A DNA stretch of 47,964 nt from BMS3ABIN04 sp965554225 (lineage in GTDB: Bacteria > Bacteroidota > Ignavibacteria > Ignavibacteriales > Melioribacteraceae), in contig CBEVZC010000007.1 in the NCBI GenBank assembly GCA_965554225.1, positions 1 to 47,964 of the forward strand, in the 5' to 3' direction. The translations under genes were made by a program, and so were the position numbers. Below, one piece after another: positions 17,604-26,709 of this stretch. Below the pieces are notes generated by a model that saw only the letters and a program-made list of their open reading frames with translations, did no database searches and was not told the origin of the DNA. Position 1 is the first letter of the stretch. Each line of letters starts with the position of its first letter.

Positions 17604-18857
17604 ATGAACATATCAATTGAATCGGAAATAGGAAAACTGGAAGGAGTTATTATTCACACACCCGGTAAGGAAGTGGAAAATATGACTCCGCAAAACGCTG
17701 AACGCGCTCTATACAGTGATATATTAAATTTATCGGTTGCACAACATGAATACTCGGAATTCCTCGGCGTTCTAAATAAACTAACAAACACTTTTGAGTT
17801 AAAAGACCTTCTTGTTGATGTACTGAAAAATGGAGAGGCTAAAAATCACTTGCTTAACAACATTTGTTTTAATGAGCAAAGTGAATATATAAAGCAAGAA
17901 TTAGAACAATTGGGCCCAAATGAATTTGCTACTCAATTAATTGAAGGAGTTCCGGTTAATAAAAATAATTTAACTTCTTTTCTAAGTAATAAAAGGTATG
18001 CATTACAACCGCTTCATAATTTATTTTTCACGAGGGATAGTTCTATAAGTATACGCAACACTGCTTTAATAGGTAAGTTTGCAAACTTGGTACGTGAAAG
18101 AGAATCAAAAATAATGGAAACAATATTTAAATTTCATCCGGAGTTTAAGAACAATATCTTAGATCCGCATAATAGTAAAAGCATCAATCATGACAATACT
18201 ACAATAGAAGGCGGAGACATAATTGTTGCGCGTGATGATATTATTCTTGTTGGTATTGGTATGCGTACTACTTCTTACGGAGTTGATTTTATAATCGATC
18301 ATCTTAAACAGAGTAAAATTAAAAAGCATTTAATCGTACAGGAATTACCAAAAAATATTGAATCATTCATCCACCTTGATATGGTGTTTACTCTTTTGGA
18401 CGTTGACAAATGCATGGTCTATAAACCTGTAGTAATTGATCAATATAATCTAAGAACCGTACATATTGAAATAGATAATGGAGAAGTAGTTAGGATTGAA
18501 GAGGAGCACAATATTCTTGAAGCGTTAAGCAAACTGGGATTAGAATTAAAACCTATTTTCTGTGGCGGCAACACCGATGAATGGATACAAGAACGAGAGC
18601 AGTGGCATAGCGGAGCTAACTTTTTTGCATTTTCACCCGGTAAAATTATGGGCTATGGAAGAAATAGTTATACTATTGAGGAACTAAATAAAAACGGTTT
18701 TGAGGTTATTAAAGCGAAAGATGTGCTTAACAATAAAACTCATCCCGATAACTTTTCCAAATGTGTTATTACGATTGAGGGAGATGAACTTGCACGAGGT
18801 GGCGGAGGATGCAGGTGTATGACAATGCCGATCAATAGAAAATCTATTACTTTCTAG
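17604..18857 (+). CDS. arcA: Arginine deiminase, 417 aa
   Basis: ArcA hydrolyses L-arginine to citrulline and ammonia. It has the guanidino-group modifying enzyme fold. Visible are the N-terminal SEIGKLEGVIIHTPGKE, LFFTRDSS, the EGGD acidic pair (TTIEGGDIIV), HLDMVFT with catalytic His and Asp, and the nucleophile Cys403 in GGGGCRCMT close to the C-terminus. Length matches the bacterial family (about 410). No arcB or arcC (carbamoyl-transferase, carbamate kinase) lies nearby, so the full fermentative pathway is not encoded here. It is followed after 11 bases by a cation/proton antiporter gene, suggesting a role in acid or pH stress (inference). Confidence 0.92.
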   Translation: MNISIESEIGKLEGVIIHTPGKEVENMTPQNAERALYSDILNLSVAQHEYSEFLGVLNKLTNTFELKDLLVDVLKNGEAKNHLLNNICFNEQSEYIKQELEQLGPNEFATQLIEGVPVNKNNLTSFLSNKRYALQPLHNLFFTRDSSISIRNTALIGKFANLVRERESKIMETIFKFHPEFKNNILDPHNSKSINHDNTTIEGGDIIVARDDIILVGIGMRTTSYGVDFIIDHLKQSKIKKHLIVQELPKNIESFIHLDMVFTLLDVDKCMVYKPVVIDQYNLRTVHIEIDNGEVVRIEEEHNILEALSKLGLELKPIFCGGNTDEWIQEREQWHSGANFFAFSPGKIMGYGRNSYTIEELNKNGFEVIKAKDVLNNKTHPDNFSKCVITIEGDELARGGGGCRCMTMPINRKSITF

Positions 18858-18868
18858 AGACTTAATTT

Positions 18869-20665
18869 ATGAATGAATTTATTTTAATCGGACTTGCTAC
18901 ATTAATAGTTGTGGGTATTTTTGCACAATGGTTATCTTGGAAATTTAAGATTCCCTCAATTTTATTGCTCCTTATTTTAGGAATAATTGCCGGACCTGTA
19001 TTAAATATCCTAAACCCAGACGAATTATTCGGCGGACTTCTCTTCCCTTTTGTTTCCATTTCAGTTTCAATCATTTTGTTTGAAGGTGGACTAAGTCTAC
19101 ATTTTAAAGAACTAAAAGAAACATCAACTATAATTAGAAATTTAATTGTTGTTGGAAATCTTATTACATGGATTTTAACAACATTAGCAGCTTATTATAT
19201 TTTACATTTCCAATTTGAACTTTCTTTATTGCTTGCGGCAATTTTAATAGTTACAGGTCCAACGGTAATTATTCCGCTTCTGCATCAAATTAAACCGAAA
19301 GGCAAAGTAAACTCGATATTGAAATGGGAAGGCATTATAAACGACCCCGTCGGCGCTATCCTTGCAGTTATAGTTCTTGAAGTAATACTTACAGCAGGAT
19401 TTAAAAGCGCTTTTTCTGTGATTGCTGTAACTGTCCTTAAATCTTTATTAGTAGGTAGTTTTCTAGGAATTGGTATTGGTTTTATCCTTGTATATTTACT
19501 AATGCATCATTTTATTCCCGACTACTTAGAAAACCCGATTACACTATCAACGGTTATTGGCGTTTACGCATTATCTAATTTTATTCAAGCTGAAAGCGGA
19601 TTAATTACAGTAACAGCTATGGGAATATATCTTGCAAATCAAAACAAAGTTGTTGTAAGGCATATTATTGAATTCAAAGAAAATCTTAGGGTGCTGCTGA
19701 TTTCTTTACTTTTTATTGTTCTTGCCGCTAGATTAAAGATATCTGATTTACATCTTTTGAATAGTACAAGTTTTATTTTTGTGGCAGCTTTAATCATAAT
19801 AATAAGACCTGCTGCAATTTTTCTTTCTACAATAAACTCGCAGTTAAAATTCAAAGAAAAATTATTCCTTTCCAGTATGGCGCCAAGAGGAATTGTAGCT
19901 GCAGCCGTTACTTCTCTATTTGCTATAGAATTAACTAATCACGGAATACAAAACTCCGAATTACTTGTTCCGCTTATGTTTTTAATAATTATTGCCACCA
20001 TAACAATATATGGTATCGGCGCTTTCCCTTTATCAAAAATATTAGATATAACAGATGCAAATCCGCAAGGTTGTTTAATTGTTGGGGCTCACTCTTTAGG
20101 CCGTTCAATTGCAAAGGCATTAGATGATGAAGGATTTAAAACTTTATTGGTTGATACAAACAGGGCAAATATCCATGAAGCTAAAATGGATGGGTTAAAT
20201 GCTGTTTTTGGAAACATACTGTCAGAATCAATTATTGATGAATTGGATTTAGAAGGTATTGGAAAACTTTTGGCAATTACCTCCAACAATGAAGTGAATT
20301 CGCTTGCCACATTGCAATTTGCAAGTATATTCGGAAGTGCAAATATTTTTCAAATTGGAATTGATGGAGACAAAGACGGTAAGGTTGATGAAGTATCAAA
20401 AGAATTAAGAGGTAAAATCCTTTTTAGTGAAAATTCTATGCTGTGCACACTTGAAAAGCTTATTATTGACGATTCCTCAATAAGTTCTACACAAATAACC
20501 AAAGAGTTTGATTTTGAGAAAATGAAAAAGAAATATGGTAAACAAAATATTATTCCAATGTTTCTTATAACACCAAAAAAAGAGCTTAAAATATACTCAC
20601 TAAATAATAACTTAATTCCTCAACCCGGTGATATTTTAATGAACTTAATTTTAAAATCCGCTTAA
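18869..20665 (+). CDS. CPA1-type Na+(K+)/H+ antiporter with C-terminal TrkA-N domain, 598 aa
   Basis: The N-terminal part (about 1-390) is an integral membrane antiporter with about 12-13 helices. It includes the conserved TGPTVIIPLL stretch and Asn158-Asp159 (GIINDPVG), the ion-binding pair of the NhaP/CPA1 group, and SMAPRGIVAAAV. Residues about 400-540 form a cytoplasmic TrkA-N/RCK-type nucleotide-binding fold (CLIVGAHSLGRSIAKAL), which would gate transport by ligand. A C-terminal region ends in QPGDILMNL, as TrkA-C-like domains do. It starts 11 bases after arcA, so the two are probably co-transcribed. Ion selectivity cannot be read from the sequence. Confidence 0.9.
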   Translation: MNEFILIGLATLIVVGIFAQWLSWKFKIPSILLLLILGIIAGPVLNILNPDELFGGLLFPFVSISVSIILFEGGLSLHFKELKETSTIIRNLIVVGNLITWILTTLAAYYILHFQFELSLLLAAILIVTGPTVIIPLLHQIKPKGKVNSILKWEGIINDPVGAILAVIVLEVILTAGFKSAFSVIAVTVLKSLLVGSFLGIGIGFILVYLLMHHFIPDYLENPITLSTVIGVYALSNFIQAESGLITVTAMGIYLANQNKVVVRHIIEFKENLRVLLISLLFIVLAARLKISDLHLLNSTSFIFVAALIIIIRPAAIFLSTINSQLKFKEKLFLSSMAPRGIVAAAVTSLFAIELTNHGIQNSELLVPLMFLIIIATITIYGIGAFPLSKILDITDANPQGCLIVGAHSLGRSIAKALDDEGFKTLLVDTNRANIHEAKMDGLNAVFGNILSESIIDELDLEGIGKLLAITSNNEVNSLATLQFASIFGSANIFQIGIDGDKDGKVDEVSKELRGKILFSENSMLCTLEKLIIDDSSISSTQITKEFDFEKMKKKYGKQNIIPMFLITPKKELKIYSLNNNLIPQPGDILMNLILKSA

Positions 20666-20718
20666 TTCAGAATTCACTAAGACCGAGAATATTTTAATTT
20701 TTGCGAATCATAAATTTA

Positions 20719-20748
20719 AAAATAAAAAAGCCGCACATTTGTACGGCT
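20719..20748 (-). terminator. Intrinsic terminator of rpmE
   Basis: On the minus strand AGCCGTACA pairs with TGTGCGGCT around a two-base loop (20729-20748), followed by TTTTTTATTTTT. It lies 28 bases beyond the rpmE stop and closes the long minus-strand gene run. Confidence 0.92.
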
Positions 20749-20775
20749 CCAATTTCTTAATTGTCAAAAAAGCAT

Positions 20776-20979
20776 TTATGATTTTAAGCCATATTTCTTC
20801 TTAAATCTTTCCACTCTACCGGCTGAATCAACCATCTTTTGTTTGCCGGTAAAAAACGGATGACATTCATTGCAAATTTCTAATTTTATTTCACTGACTG
20901 TAGACATTGTTACAAAGTGATTTCCACATACACAACTAACTTCGCATTTTTGATATGTTGGGTGTATTCCTTTTTTCAT
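20776..20979 (-). CDS. rpmE: 50S ribosomal protein L31, 67 aa
   Basis: Bacterial L31 of the zinc-binding (C+) type: Cys16, Cys18 (SCVCGN), Cys36 and Cys39 (ICNECHPF) supply the four metal ligands, with a further Cys12. The N-terminus MKKGIHP and the motif HPFFTGKQKMVDSAGRVERFKKKY are diagnostic. Length is standard. It stands alone, with a strong terminator after it and a run of regulatory genes upstream on the same strand. No zinc-free paralogue is in the window. Confidence 0.97.
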   Translation of the reverse strand: MKKGIHPTYQKCEVSCVCGNHFVTMSTVSEIKLEICNECHPFFTGKQKMVDSAGRVERFKKKYGLKS

Positions 20980-21063
20980 CTTCCTAATCCTTTAAAATTT
21001 AGTCTACAAGTATAATAACTTTTAATAAAATTATCAATCTAAAAATTCTGATCACATTAATTC

Positions 21064-21759
21064 TTATCTTGACGGATTAACTCTTTGATTTAAGATTTTA
21101 TTTATGGAATCTAATCTGGTTCTCCATTCTTCTAAAAATTTCCGATTTAGTTGTTCTCGAATATAAAAACCGTTAAATCCGGATTGTTTACGAACGCCGC
21201 CTACAAGCGTACTCTGAGCCTGAGTGGAATTTTTAGAAAGTCCACCTATTGCAGCATCAACATTAACAGATTTACTCTTATCAAATGGCAAATCAACATA
21301 TTCTTCATCAATTACATCATTCGGTTTAACAACTATTCTTAAAGCTTTACTTTGTTTTGGTTCTGATGCTGTATTTTTCTTTTTTGAATTTGTATCTGAA
21401 AAAGAACTCCCCAAAGGTTTTTGATCCAGAATTACATCGTTTAAACTTTTGGGATAATCATTATTATTAACCGAACCCATTATCTTTGCAGGTTCCTGTA
21501 ATTGTAAATTAAAATCATCCGATTGATTGAAAAAGACAAAGAATAGAACGACAGCAGAAATTACCAAACCGGTAGTGGGAACAAGAACCCAAAAAAAGTT
21601 ATATTGCTTCACTTCGCTTTTAATATTAAAGTTTTTGTTGTTAATGCGCGTCATCAGATTGAACTCGAAATTTTCCGACGCATTAACTTTCGGAAGATTG
21701 TTGAGCAATTTAATTATTTCTTGGTGTTCAGAATCTTCATTGTAAAATTTTTTGTTCAT
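21064..21759 (-). CDS. Probable membrane-bound anti-sigma factor partner, 231 aa
   Basis: I do not recognise a named family. The N-terminal 54 residues are charged and cytoplasmic-type (KLLNNLPKVNASENFEFNLMTRI), similar to short inhibitory segments of sigma-regulator proteins. Residues about 55-77 are a single membrane segment, and the remaining 150 residues would be periplasmic and low-complexity (Lys/Ser/Asn-rich). The gene starts 3 bases after an ECF sigma factor gene, the usual place for an anti-sigma factor. The zinc anti-sigma signature HxxxCxxC is absent, so the role rests on context and topology. Confidence 0.65.
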   Translation of the reverse strand: MNKKFYNEDSEHQEIIKLLNNLPKVNASENFEFNLMTRINNKNFNIKSEVKQYNFFWVLVPTTGLVISAVVLFFVFFNQSDDFNLQLQEPAKIMGSVNNNDYPKSLNDVILDQKPLGSSFSDTNSKKKNTASEPKQSKALRIVVKPNDVIDEEYVDLPFDKSKSVNVDAAIGGLSKNSTQAQSTLVGGVRKQSGFNGFYIREQLNRKFLEEWRTRLDSINKILNQRVNPSR

Positions 21760-21762
21760 CTA

Positions 21763-22347
21763 TCACCCTTTGTAAATATTTTTTAATAACTTTTGCAATT
21801 GTTTACGTCCCCGGTTTATTCTTGATTTAACAGTACCGATTGATAACTTAGTAATCTCTGCAACTTCCTCATAAGATAATCCCTGCACATCTCTTAAAAC
21901 TACAACTTCTCTATATACCGGTTTTACCTTTTTCAAAGCTTTTTCAACCATTTCACGACTAATTGAATTATCGGTTGCTCTATCGGGAGCTATAAACGAT
22001 TTATCCTCAACTTGAAGCTCTTGATCATCATCGTGATTATTTAATGAAAATATTACCCTTCGTTTCCTCCTTTTAAGTTCATTACGAGCTAAGTTTCCGG
22101 CAATTGTATAAATCCATGTCGAAAATTTTGCAAACGATTTGTAGGAATCTTTGTTTAAATAAAACTTAATCATCGTATCTTGAACAATATCACTCGCTAC
22201 ATCTTTATTTCCTACAAATCTGAAAACATAATTCATTAAAGGATCTTTGAAACGTTTAACTAAAAGTTCATAAGCTTCAATAGTATCATTATCTTGAAAT
22301 TCTTTTATTAGCTGTTCGTCAGTAAGATCTTTTAAATTATTTTTCAA
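21763..22347 (-). CDS. ECF-type RNA polymerase sigma factor, 194 aa
   Basis: Group IV (ECF) sigma factor directing RNA polymerase to a stress or envelope regulon. Region 2 spans about residues 25-95, with DIVQDTMIKFYLNKDSYK (2.1-2.2) and FSTWIYTIAGNLARNELKRRKRR (2.3-2.4). Region 4 is about 130-190: LKKVKPVYREVVVLRDVQGL, then the HTH SYEEVAEITKLSIGTVKSRINRGRKQL. Length fits. The frame begins with a TTG at 22347; no upstream in-frame ATG or Shine-Dalgarno is seen, so the exact start is uncertain. A probable anti-sigma gene follows by 3 bases, hinting at shared autoregulated transcription. Confidence 0.92.
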   Translation of the reverse strand: MKNNLKDLTDEQLIKEFQDNDTIEAYELLVKRFKDPLMNYVFRFVGNKDVASDIVQDTMIKFYLNKDSYKSFAKFSTWIYTIAGNLARNELKRRKRRVIFSLNNHDDDQELQVEDKSFIAPDRATDNSISREMVEKALKKVKPVYREVVVLRDVQGLSYEEVAEITKLSIGTVKSRINRGRKQLQKLLKNIYKG

Positions 22348-22463
22348 TGTTTTTTATACTCACTTAAGATTAGAATTGTTTCAAATTTTATAAATGATTT
22401 TAATTTTATTATGCATAAAAACAAAAAATGTAATCCTCATCAAAAATTAAGAAGTTATTTCAT

Positions 22464-23486
22464 TTAATTCATCATTTCTGAAATAAGTTTTGCACCAATT
22501 GTTTTGTTGTCTGCAGAAGTTGTTTTAAGCGTTAAATCCGCATTAAAAAGCGCTTCGGCAGCTTTTAACAGCCTATTTTCCGTCCTGAAATACTTTGCAC
22601 TTTTACATTTTCTATAATAGTAAATGGAAACTTCTATTGCTTTTGCTGCTTTATTGTCGGGAATTTTTCTCATATCTAGTTCAATTGATTGTGCAATAAC
22701 CGAAATAAATTTTGTCAACATAGATATTATCCTTGTTAAATCTTGACCGGTATCAAGAAGATTGAAGACAATTTGCAGCGCCTTTGCTTCTTCCCCGCGT
22801 CCAAGAGCATCCTGCAGATTAAAAATATTATACTCCTTTGTTAAAGAAGATAATTTTTTAATCGTTTCAATCGTAATTTCCTTATTTTCTCCAAGATAAT
22901 TTACAAATTTGTTGAGCTGCATTTCTAATAACGACTTATCTTCCCCCACAATTTCTACTAGTGCATAAGCATTTTCAGAAGATAATTTTATATCCAGCTT
23001 ATTTGCTTTTGAAATAGCCCATTTTATTAGATCAGTACCTTTCAGTTCCTTTGCTTCAAAAAGGTAGTTTTTTTCCGCTAATAAATTATACGGAGCTGAT
23101 CTTAAATTAGTTATTTTCCCCTTTTGAATTAAAACTAAAATAGTAGTTTCAGAAGGATTTTCTACATACGATAAAAACTCTTTCTTATCACCTATATTCT
23201 CAAAGTTTTTAACAACCATTAATTTACGACCGGATCCGAACGGGAAAGCATAAGCCATATCTAAAATTTCGGATATCTTTTGTTTTTTTTCGACACGAAT
23301 TATATCTTTATCAAAATCTGATGTAATTAAAGGCGAAACTACCGATTCCAGAGTTTTTACCGCTTCATCAATAGCGTAAGCATCCATCCCGAAAAAGAAA
23401 TAAATCGGCAGTATTTTTTTAACAGAAAGACTATTACTTAACGAATAAATTGAAAGAGCATTTTTATTTTCCGCTCGAGAATTCAC
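22464..23486 (-). CDS. holA: DNA polymerase III delta subunit, 340 aa
   Basis: HolA is the clamp-loader wrench subunit that opens the beta clamp. N-terminal IYFFFGMDAYAIDEAVKTLE fits the family's start (P-I-Y-x-x-x-G-x-D/E). The middle has KLMVVKNFENIGDKKEFLSYVENPSETTILVLIQKGK. The C-terminal collar domain shows FNLQDALGRGEEAKALQIVFNLLDTGQDLTRIISMLTKFISVI. Length matches (about 340). The frame starts with GTG at 23486; no nearer ATG preserves the N-terminal strand. It is not in an obvious operon with the neighbouring cyclophilin gene, but is on the same strand. Confidence 0.9.
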   Translation of the reverse strand: MNSRAENKNALSIYSLSNSLSVKKILPIYFFFGMDAYAIDEAVKTLESVVSPLITSDFDKDIIRVEKKQKISEILDMAYAFPFGSGRKLMVVKNFENIGDKKEFLSYVENPSETTILVLIQKGKITNLRSAPYNLLAEKNYLFEAKELKGTDLIKWAISKANKLDIKLSSENAYALVEIVGEDKSLLEMQLNKFVNYLGENKEITIETIKKLSSLTKEYNIFNLQDALGRGEEAKALQIVFNLLDTGQDLTRIISMLTKFISVIAQSIELDMRKIPDNKAAKAIEVSIYYYRKCKSAKYFRTENRLLKAAEALFNADLTLKTTSADNKTIGAKLISEMMN

Positions 23487-23559
23487 TTATAACAGCACCT
23501 TTAAAAACTTGTTGTAAAAAAGATCGGATGTAGAAGAAAAAACTAATTTAGAATAGCCC

Positions 23560-24171
23560 TCAAATTTTACTAATAGTTACCTCTTCCATTACTACATCAC
23601 TTAGAGGTTTGTCAAAAGGCTTTGAAGTTTGCACTTTACCAATTTTTTCAACAATATCCATCCCGTTAACAACTTTTCCGAATATGCTGTGTTTACCGTC
23701 GAGCCACGGAGTAGGAACTAGTGTTATAAAAAATTGACTTCCGTTTGTATTAGGACCCGCATTAGCCATAGAAAGCATTCCCGGTTGGTCGTGTTGAAGA
23801 TACGGTTTAAATTCATCCTCAAATTTACTTCCCCAAAAGCTTTCACCGCCGCTTCCCGTTCCCGTGGGATCTCCACCTTGAATCATAAAATTATCAATAA
23901 CTCTATGAAAAATAATTCCGTTATAGTAACCTTTAAGTGACAAACCAACAAAATTTTCTACAGTCTTTGGTACATCATTGGCAAATAGTTCAATCTCTAA
24001 ATTACCCATATTGGTTTTTATTGTTGCTATTAGTTTTTCGTTTTCATTTAAACTCATTAAGTCTTTCACTTTAACCTCTATTTTATTTAATCCTATATTT
24101 ACTTTTTTGTTATTTTTCGTACATCCCCAAAAAGAAAGGAGAACAAAAAATAGTACAAAACTTTTTTTCAT
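23560..24171 (-). CDS. Cyclophilin-type peptidyl-prolyl isomerase lipoprotein, 203 aa
   Basis: A lipid-anchored cyclophilin catalysing prolyl cis-trans isomerisation outside the cytoplasm. The signal peptide ends in FWGC with Cys17. The cyclophilin domain spans about residues 42-203 and carries the conserved FHRVIDNFMIQGGDPTGTG (catalytic Arg in FHRV), GMLSMANAGPNTNGSQFFI and WLDGKHSIFGKVV. The N-terminal 25 residues after Cys are a linker. It lies 7 bases upstream of nothing but follows uppP by 7 bases on the same strand, so the two are probably co-transcribed. Confidence 0.93.
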   Translation of the reverse strand: MKKSFVLFFVLLSFWGCTKNNKKVNIGLNKIEVKVKDLMSLNENEKLIATIKTNMGNLEIELFANDVPKTVENFVGLSLKGYYNGIIFHRVIDNFMIQGGDPTGTGSGGESFWGSKFEDEFKPYLQHDQPGMLSMANAGPNTNGSQFFITLVPTPWLDGKHSIFGKVVNGMDIVEKIGKVQTSKPFDKPLSDVVMEEVTISKI

Positions 24172-24178
24172 TTTTTAT

Positions 24179-25027
24179 TCAATTTTGAAGAATATTAAAG
24201 TATAATAAAAATAAAATTGCCAAGCCAATAATGACTCTATAAACTACAAAAACATAAGTTGTGTTTGTTCTTAAAAATTTCAATAAAAATCCTATTGCCA
24301 AATAACCGCTTATTGCAGCGGCAAGAGTGGCTACTGCATAATTAACTAATCCGGAAAAATCTATAAAATCCAATGCTTCGTAAAATTGTAATAGTCCACT
24401 TCCTAAAACAGCCGGAATACTTAAAAGGAATGAAAATCTTGCAGCTGTTTCGCGTTTAAGACCTAAAAACAATCCACCTGTAATTGTTGTACCGGAACGT
24501 GAAGAACCGGGAATAAGTGCGAGTGATTGAAAAAAGCCGATTATTAGAGCATCGAGCCAGGTTATCTCTTTTAATCCTTTCCTGAATTTTCCAACCATTT
24601 CCGAGATTGCCAAAACAATTCCCCAAACAATTAAACTAATACCAATAACCTGGAGATTCTTTGTAAACGCACCTTCAATGGCATCTTTGAAACCAAGTCC
24701 GATAATAACAACCGGAATGGAACCGATTATTATATACCATCCCATTTTTGAATTAAAAGTCTGCTCTGAAAATTTTTTTCTGTGAGAGAAATTATCTTTT
24801 AAAAAATCGACTAAAATATGCCACAAGTCATTCCAAAAGTAAATTAAGATTGCTAATAAAGTACCAAGTTGAATAACAGCAATGAACGCCGTCCATTGTT
24901 CTGGTTTATCCGCAGAAATTAAGCCTAACAATTTGCCTGTAACCGTAAGATGACCTGTACTGCTGATTGGTAAAAATTCGGTTAGTCCTTGAATTAAACC
25001 TAAAAATATAGCTTCAATAATTGACAC
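24179..25027 (-). CDS. uppP: Undecaprenyl-diphosphatase, 282 aa
   Basis: UppP (BacA) dephosphorylates undecaprenyl diphosphate to recycle the lipid carrier for peptidoglycan and other envelope polymers; its loss or excess changes bacitracin sensitivity in other species. The two signature loops are present: GLTEFLPISSTGHL near residues 14-27 and PGSSRSGTTITGG near the middle. Eight membrane helices are predicted by hydrophobicity. The frame starts at GTG 25027, with an AAGAGG Shine-Dalgarno 5-10 bases upstream; an ATG two bases earlier is out of frame. It is 9 bases downstream of an outer-membrane barrel gene. Confidence 0.95.
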   Translation of the reverse strand: MSIIEAIFLGLIQGLTEFLPISSTGHLTVTGKLLGLISADKPEQWTAFIAVIQLGTLLAILIYFWNDLWHILVDFLKDNFSHRKKFSEQTFNSKMGWYIIIGSIPVVIIGLGFKDAIEGAFTKNLQVIGISLIVWGIVLAISEMVGKFRKGLKEITWLDALIIGFFQSLALIPGSSRSGTTITGGLFLGLKRETAARFSFLLSIPAVLGSGLLQFYEALDFIDFSGLVNYAVATLAAAISGYLAIGFLLKFLRTNTTYVFVVYRVIIGLAILFLLYFNILQN

Positions 25028-25036
25028 ATTAACCTC

Positions 25037-25642
25037 TTAGAAAAAATAAGAAATACCAAGCCTAACACCGGCTGATAATGAATTAAGATTATATTTCTGA
25101 CCATTCGGATTTTGTATTTCACCTAAAAAATCATTCCGCAAATCACCGCCGATATTTGCATATAAATTCCCACTCAACAACGTGTGCCCTTGTATTCTCA
25201 GCAAAAGACCAAATCCGGATGTAGAATAATTTGTTGTACCAATAATTCTTTCGTCTAAAGAAACATATCTATAACCTAATCCCCCGCCAAATTTAATTTT
25301 ATATCCTTCTCCCGAAATTACATAGTATGCTAATAAAGACGGTTTATGATGTGAATATGAAATCTCGTAAGAGGCACCTAATAAAGGAGTGTTATACGAA
25401 AATAAAGAAAGTGAATATTCCATTCCAATCTGAAAGTTTTGTTTCAAATTGTAATCGGCTTCTATAAAAAATTCACCTGTACTTTTAAACGATGGCAATT
25501 GATCGGCTTGTGCAAAATTATTATTGACATAATCCGTAAAAGACGATGAATAAACCATGTTTATGCCCATACCACCGGTAATATCAAACTGTGCAAAAAT
25601 AGATGATGATACAAAAACAAAAACAACTATGAGTTTTTTCAT
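25037..25642 (-). CDS. Outer-membrane beta-barrel-like protein, 201 aa
   Basis: A signal peptide (MKKLIVVFVFVSSSIFA then QF) is followed by about 183 residues of alternating hydrophobic and polar strands ending in an aromatic residue (YFF), typical of small eight-stranded outer-membrane barrels. Strand-like stretches include EFFIEADYNLKQNFQIGMEYSLSLF (partly) and GGGLGYRYVSLDE. No enzymatic motif is seen. The ATG at 25642 overlaps the upstream flippase-like gene by 4 bases (ATGA), so translation is probably coupled. Function is unknown. Confidence 0.8.
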   Translation of the reverse strand: MKKLIVVFVFVSSSIFAQFDITGGMGINMVYSSSFTDYVNNNFAQADQLPSFKSTGEFFIEADYNLKQNFQIGMEYSLSLFSYNTPLLGASYEISYSHHKPSLLAYYVISGEGYKIKFGGGLGYRYVSLDERIIGTTNYSTSGFGLLLRIQGHTLLSGNLYANIGGDLRNDFLGEIQNPNGQKYNLNSLSAGVRLGISYFF

Positions 25643-26709
25643 TCTTCAGCCGTCCTAGCTTTGAAGGCACTTAAAAAGTCGACAGTAAGCATCCCTTTCT
25701 TAGCTTGTTTTTTATTAATGAAAAAGGTGAAAGAGATTGCAGTAATAATAAACATTACGTAAGTAATAAGGTGAGTAAGTATTGCAAACGCACTACTAAT
25801 ATCTTTCCCGAAGTTGAATAAACCGACCAAAACAGATTTTGTAATCCAATGATAAGAACCGGTTGCACCGGGTGTTGGAATGATAACGCCAAATGCACTT
25901 ATCGTCATAAGAATCCATGCCATACCGTACGATACCGTTTGAAGGTCGTTCATTCGAAGCATTAAAAATCCAACATAAGACGTAAGACCATACAATAGCA
26001 TCATGATAACGCTTAAAGATACTATTGTAAGCAAGGATCGCAGAGTTTTTATGCTTGAAAAACCATCTATGAGTAAGTGAAAAATCCCGGCTAATTTATC
26101 AGCAACTTTTCCCGAGATTTTACTTACAAAAGTAATTATTGCGTTATAAAACTTTTCTTTAAACCGAACTAAAAGGAAAAGGAAAATTATGGCTGCAAAA
26201 ATACCGGCGAACATTAAACCTAATGCCGACTTTAGCCAAGAGAATTCAGAAAACAGATTACCCGGATAAATTATTACGCTTACCAAAATAGAAATCCCTA
26301 ATATCAAAAAGTCAATTACCCTTTCTACAATTATGGTTCCGAACATAGAAGTTCTGGAAATATCTTCCCACCTGCCTAAAAATAAAGGCCGGTATAGTTC
26401 TCCTAATCTTGGAATAGCACAGTTAACACCGTAACCTACAAAAATAGCACCGAGTAAATTAAGAATAGAAGTTTTAGGTTTCACGGAATGAATAATCATT
26501 CTCCATCGATAAGCTCTAATAAGGTGGGAAAAAAACCAAGTTAACAAGAAAATAAAAAACCAAAAAATCGAAATGTGAGCAATAATATTCAGAACATTTC
26601 CAAAATTGATGTTATTGAACGCTAAATATAGGAATAAAAGCATCAAAATAATTGGCAGACTAATACTTAAAAATCTTTTGATACCAGATTTCTTGTTATC
26701 TAAGGTCAA
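25639..26709 (-). CDS. Lysylphosphatidylglycerol-synthase TM / UPF0104 flippase-like membrane protein, 356 aa
   Basis: A polytopic inner-membrane protein with about 8 helices, of the UPF0104 (flippase-like, LPG_synthase_TM) family. Typical features are RAYRWRMIIHSVKPKTSILNLLGAIFVGYGVNCAIPRLGELYRPLFL and the late TPGATGSYHW loop. No catalytic C-terminal GNAT-like domain is attached. The open frame extends upstream to 26808 inside the lolA coding region; I place the start at the TTG 26709, where it overlaps the lolA end by 14 bases. It ends in a 4-base overlap with the barrel gene. The transported lipid is unknown. Confidence 0.82.
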   Translation of the reverse strand: MTLDNKKSGIKRFLSISLPIILMLLFLYLAFNNINFGNVLNIIAHISIFWFFIFLLTWFFSHLIRAYRWRMIIHSVKPKTSILNLLGAIFVGYGVNCAIPRLGELYRPLFLGRWEDISRTSMFGTIIVERVIDFLILGISILVSVIIYPGNLFSEFSWLKSALGLMFAGIFAAIIFLFLLVRFKEKFYNAIITFVSKISGKVADKLAGIFHLLIDGFSSIKTLRSLLTIVSLSVIMMLLYGLTSYVGFLMLRMNDLQTVSYGMAWILMTISAFGVIIPTPGATGSYHWITKSVLVGLFNFGKDISSAFAILTHLITYVMFIITAISFTFFINKKQAKKGMLTVDFLSAFKARTAEE

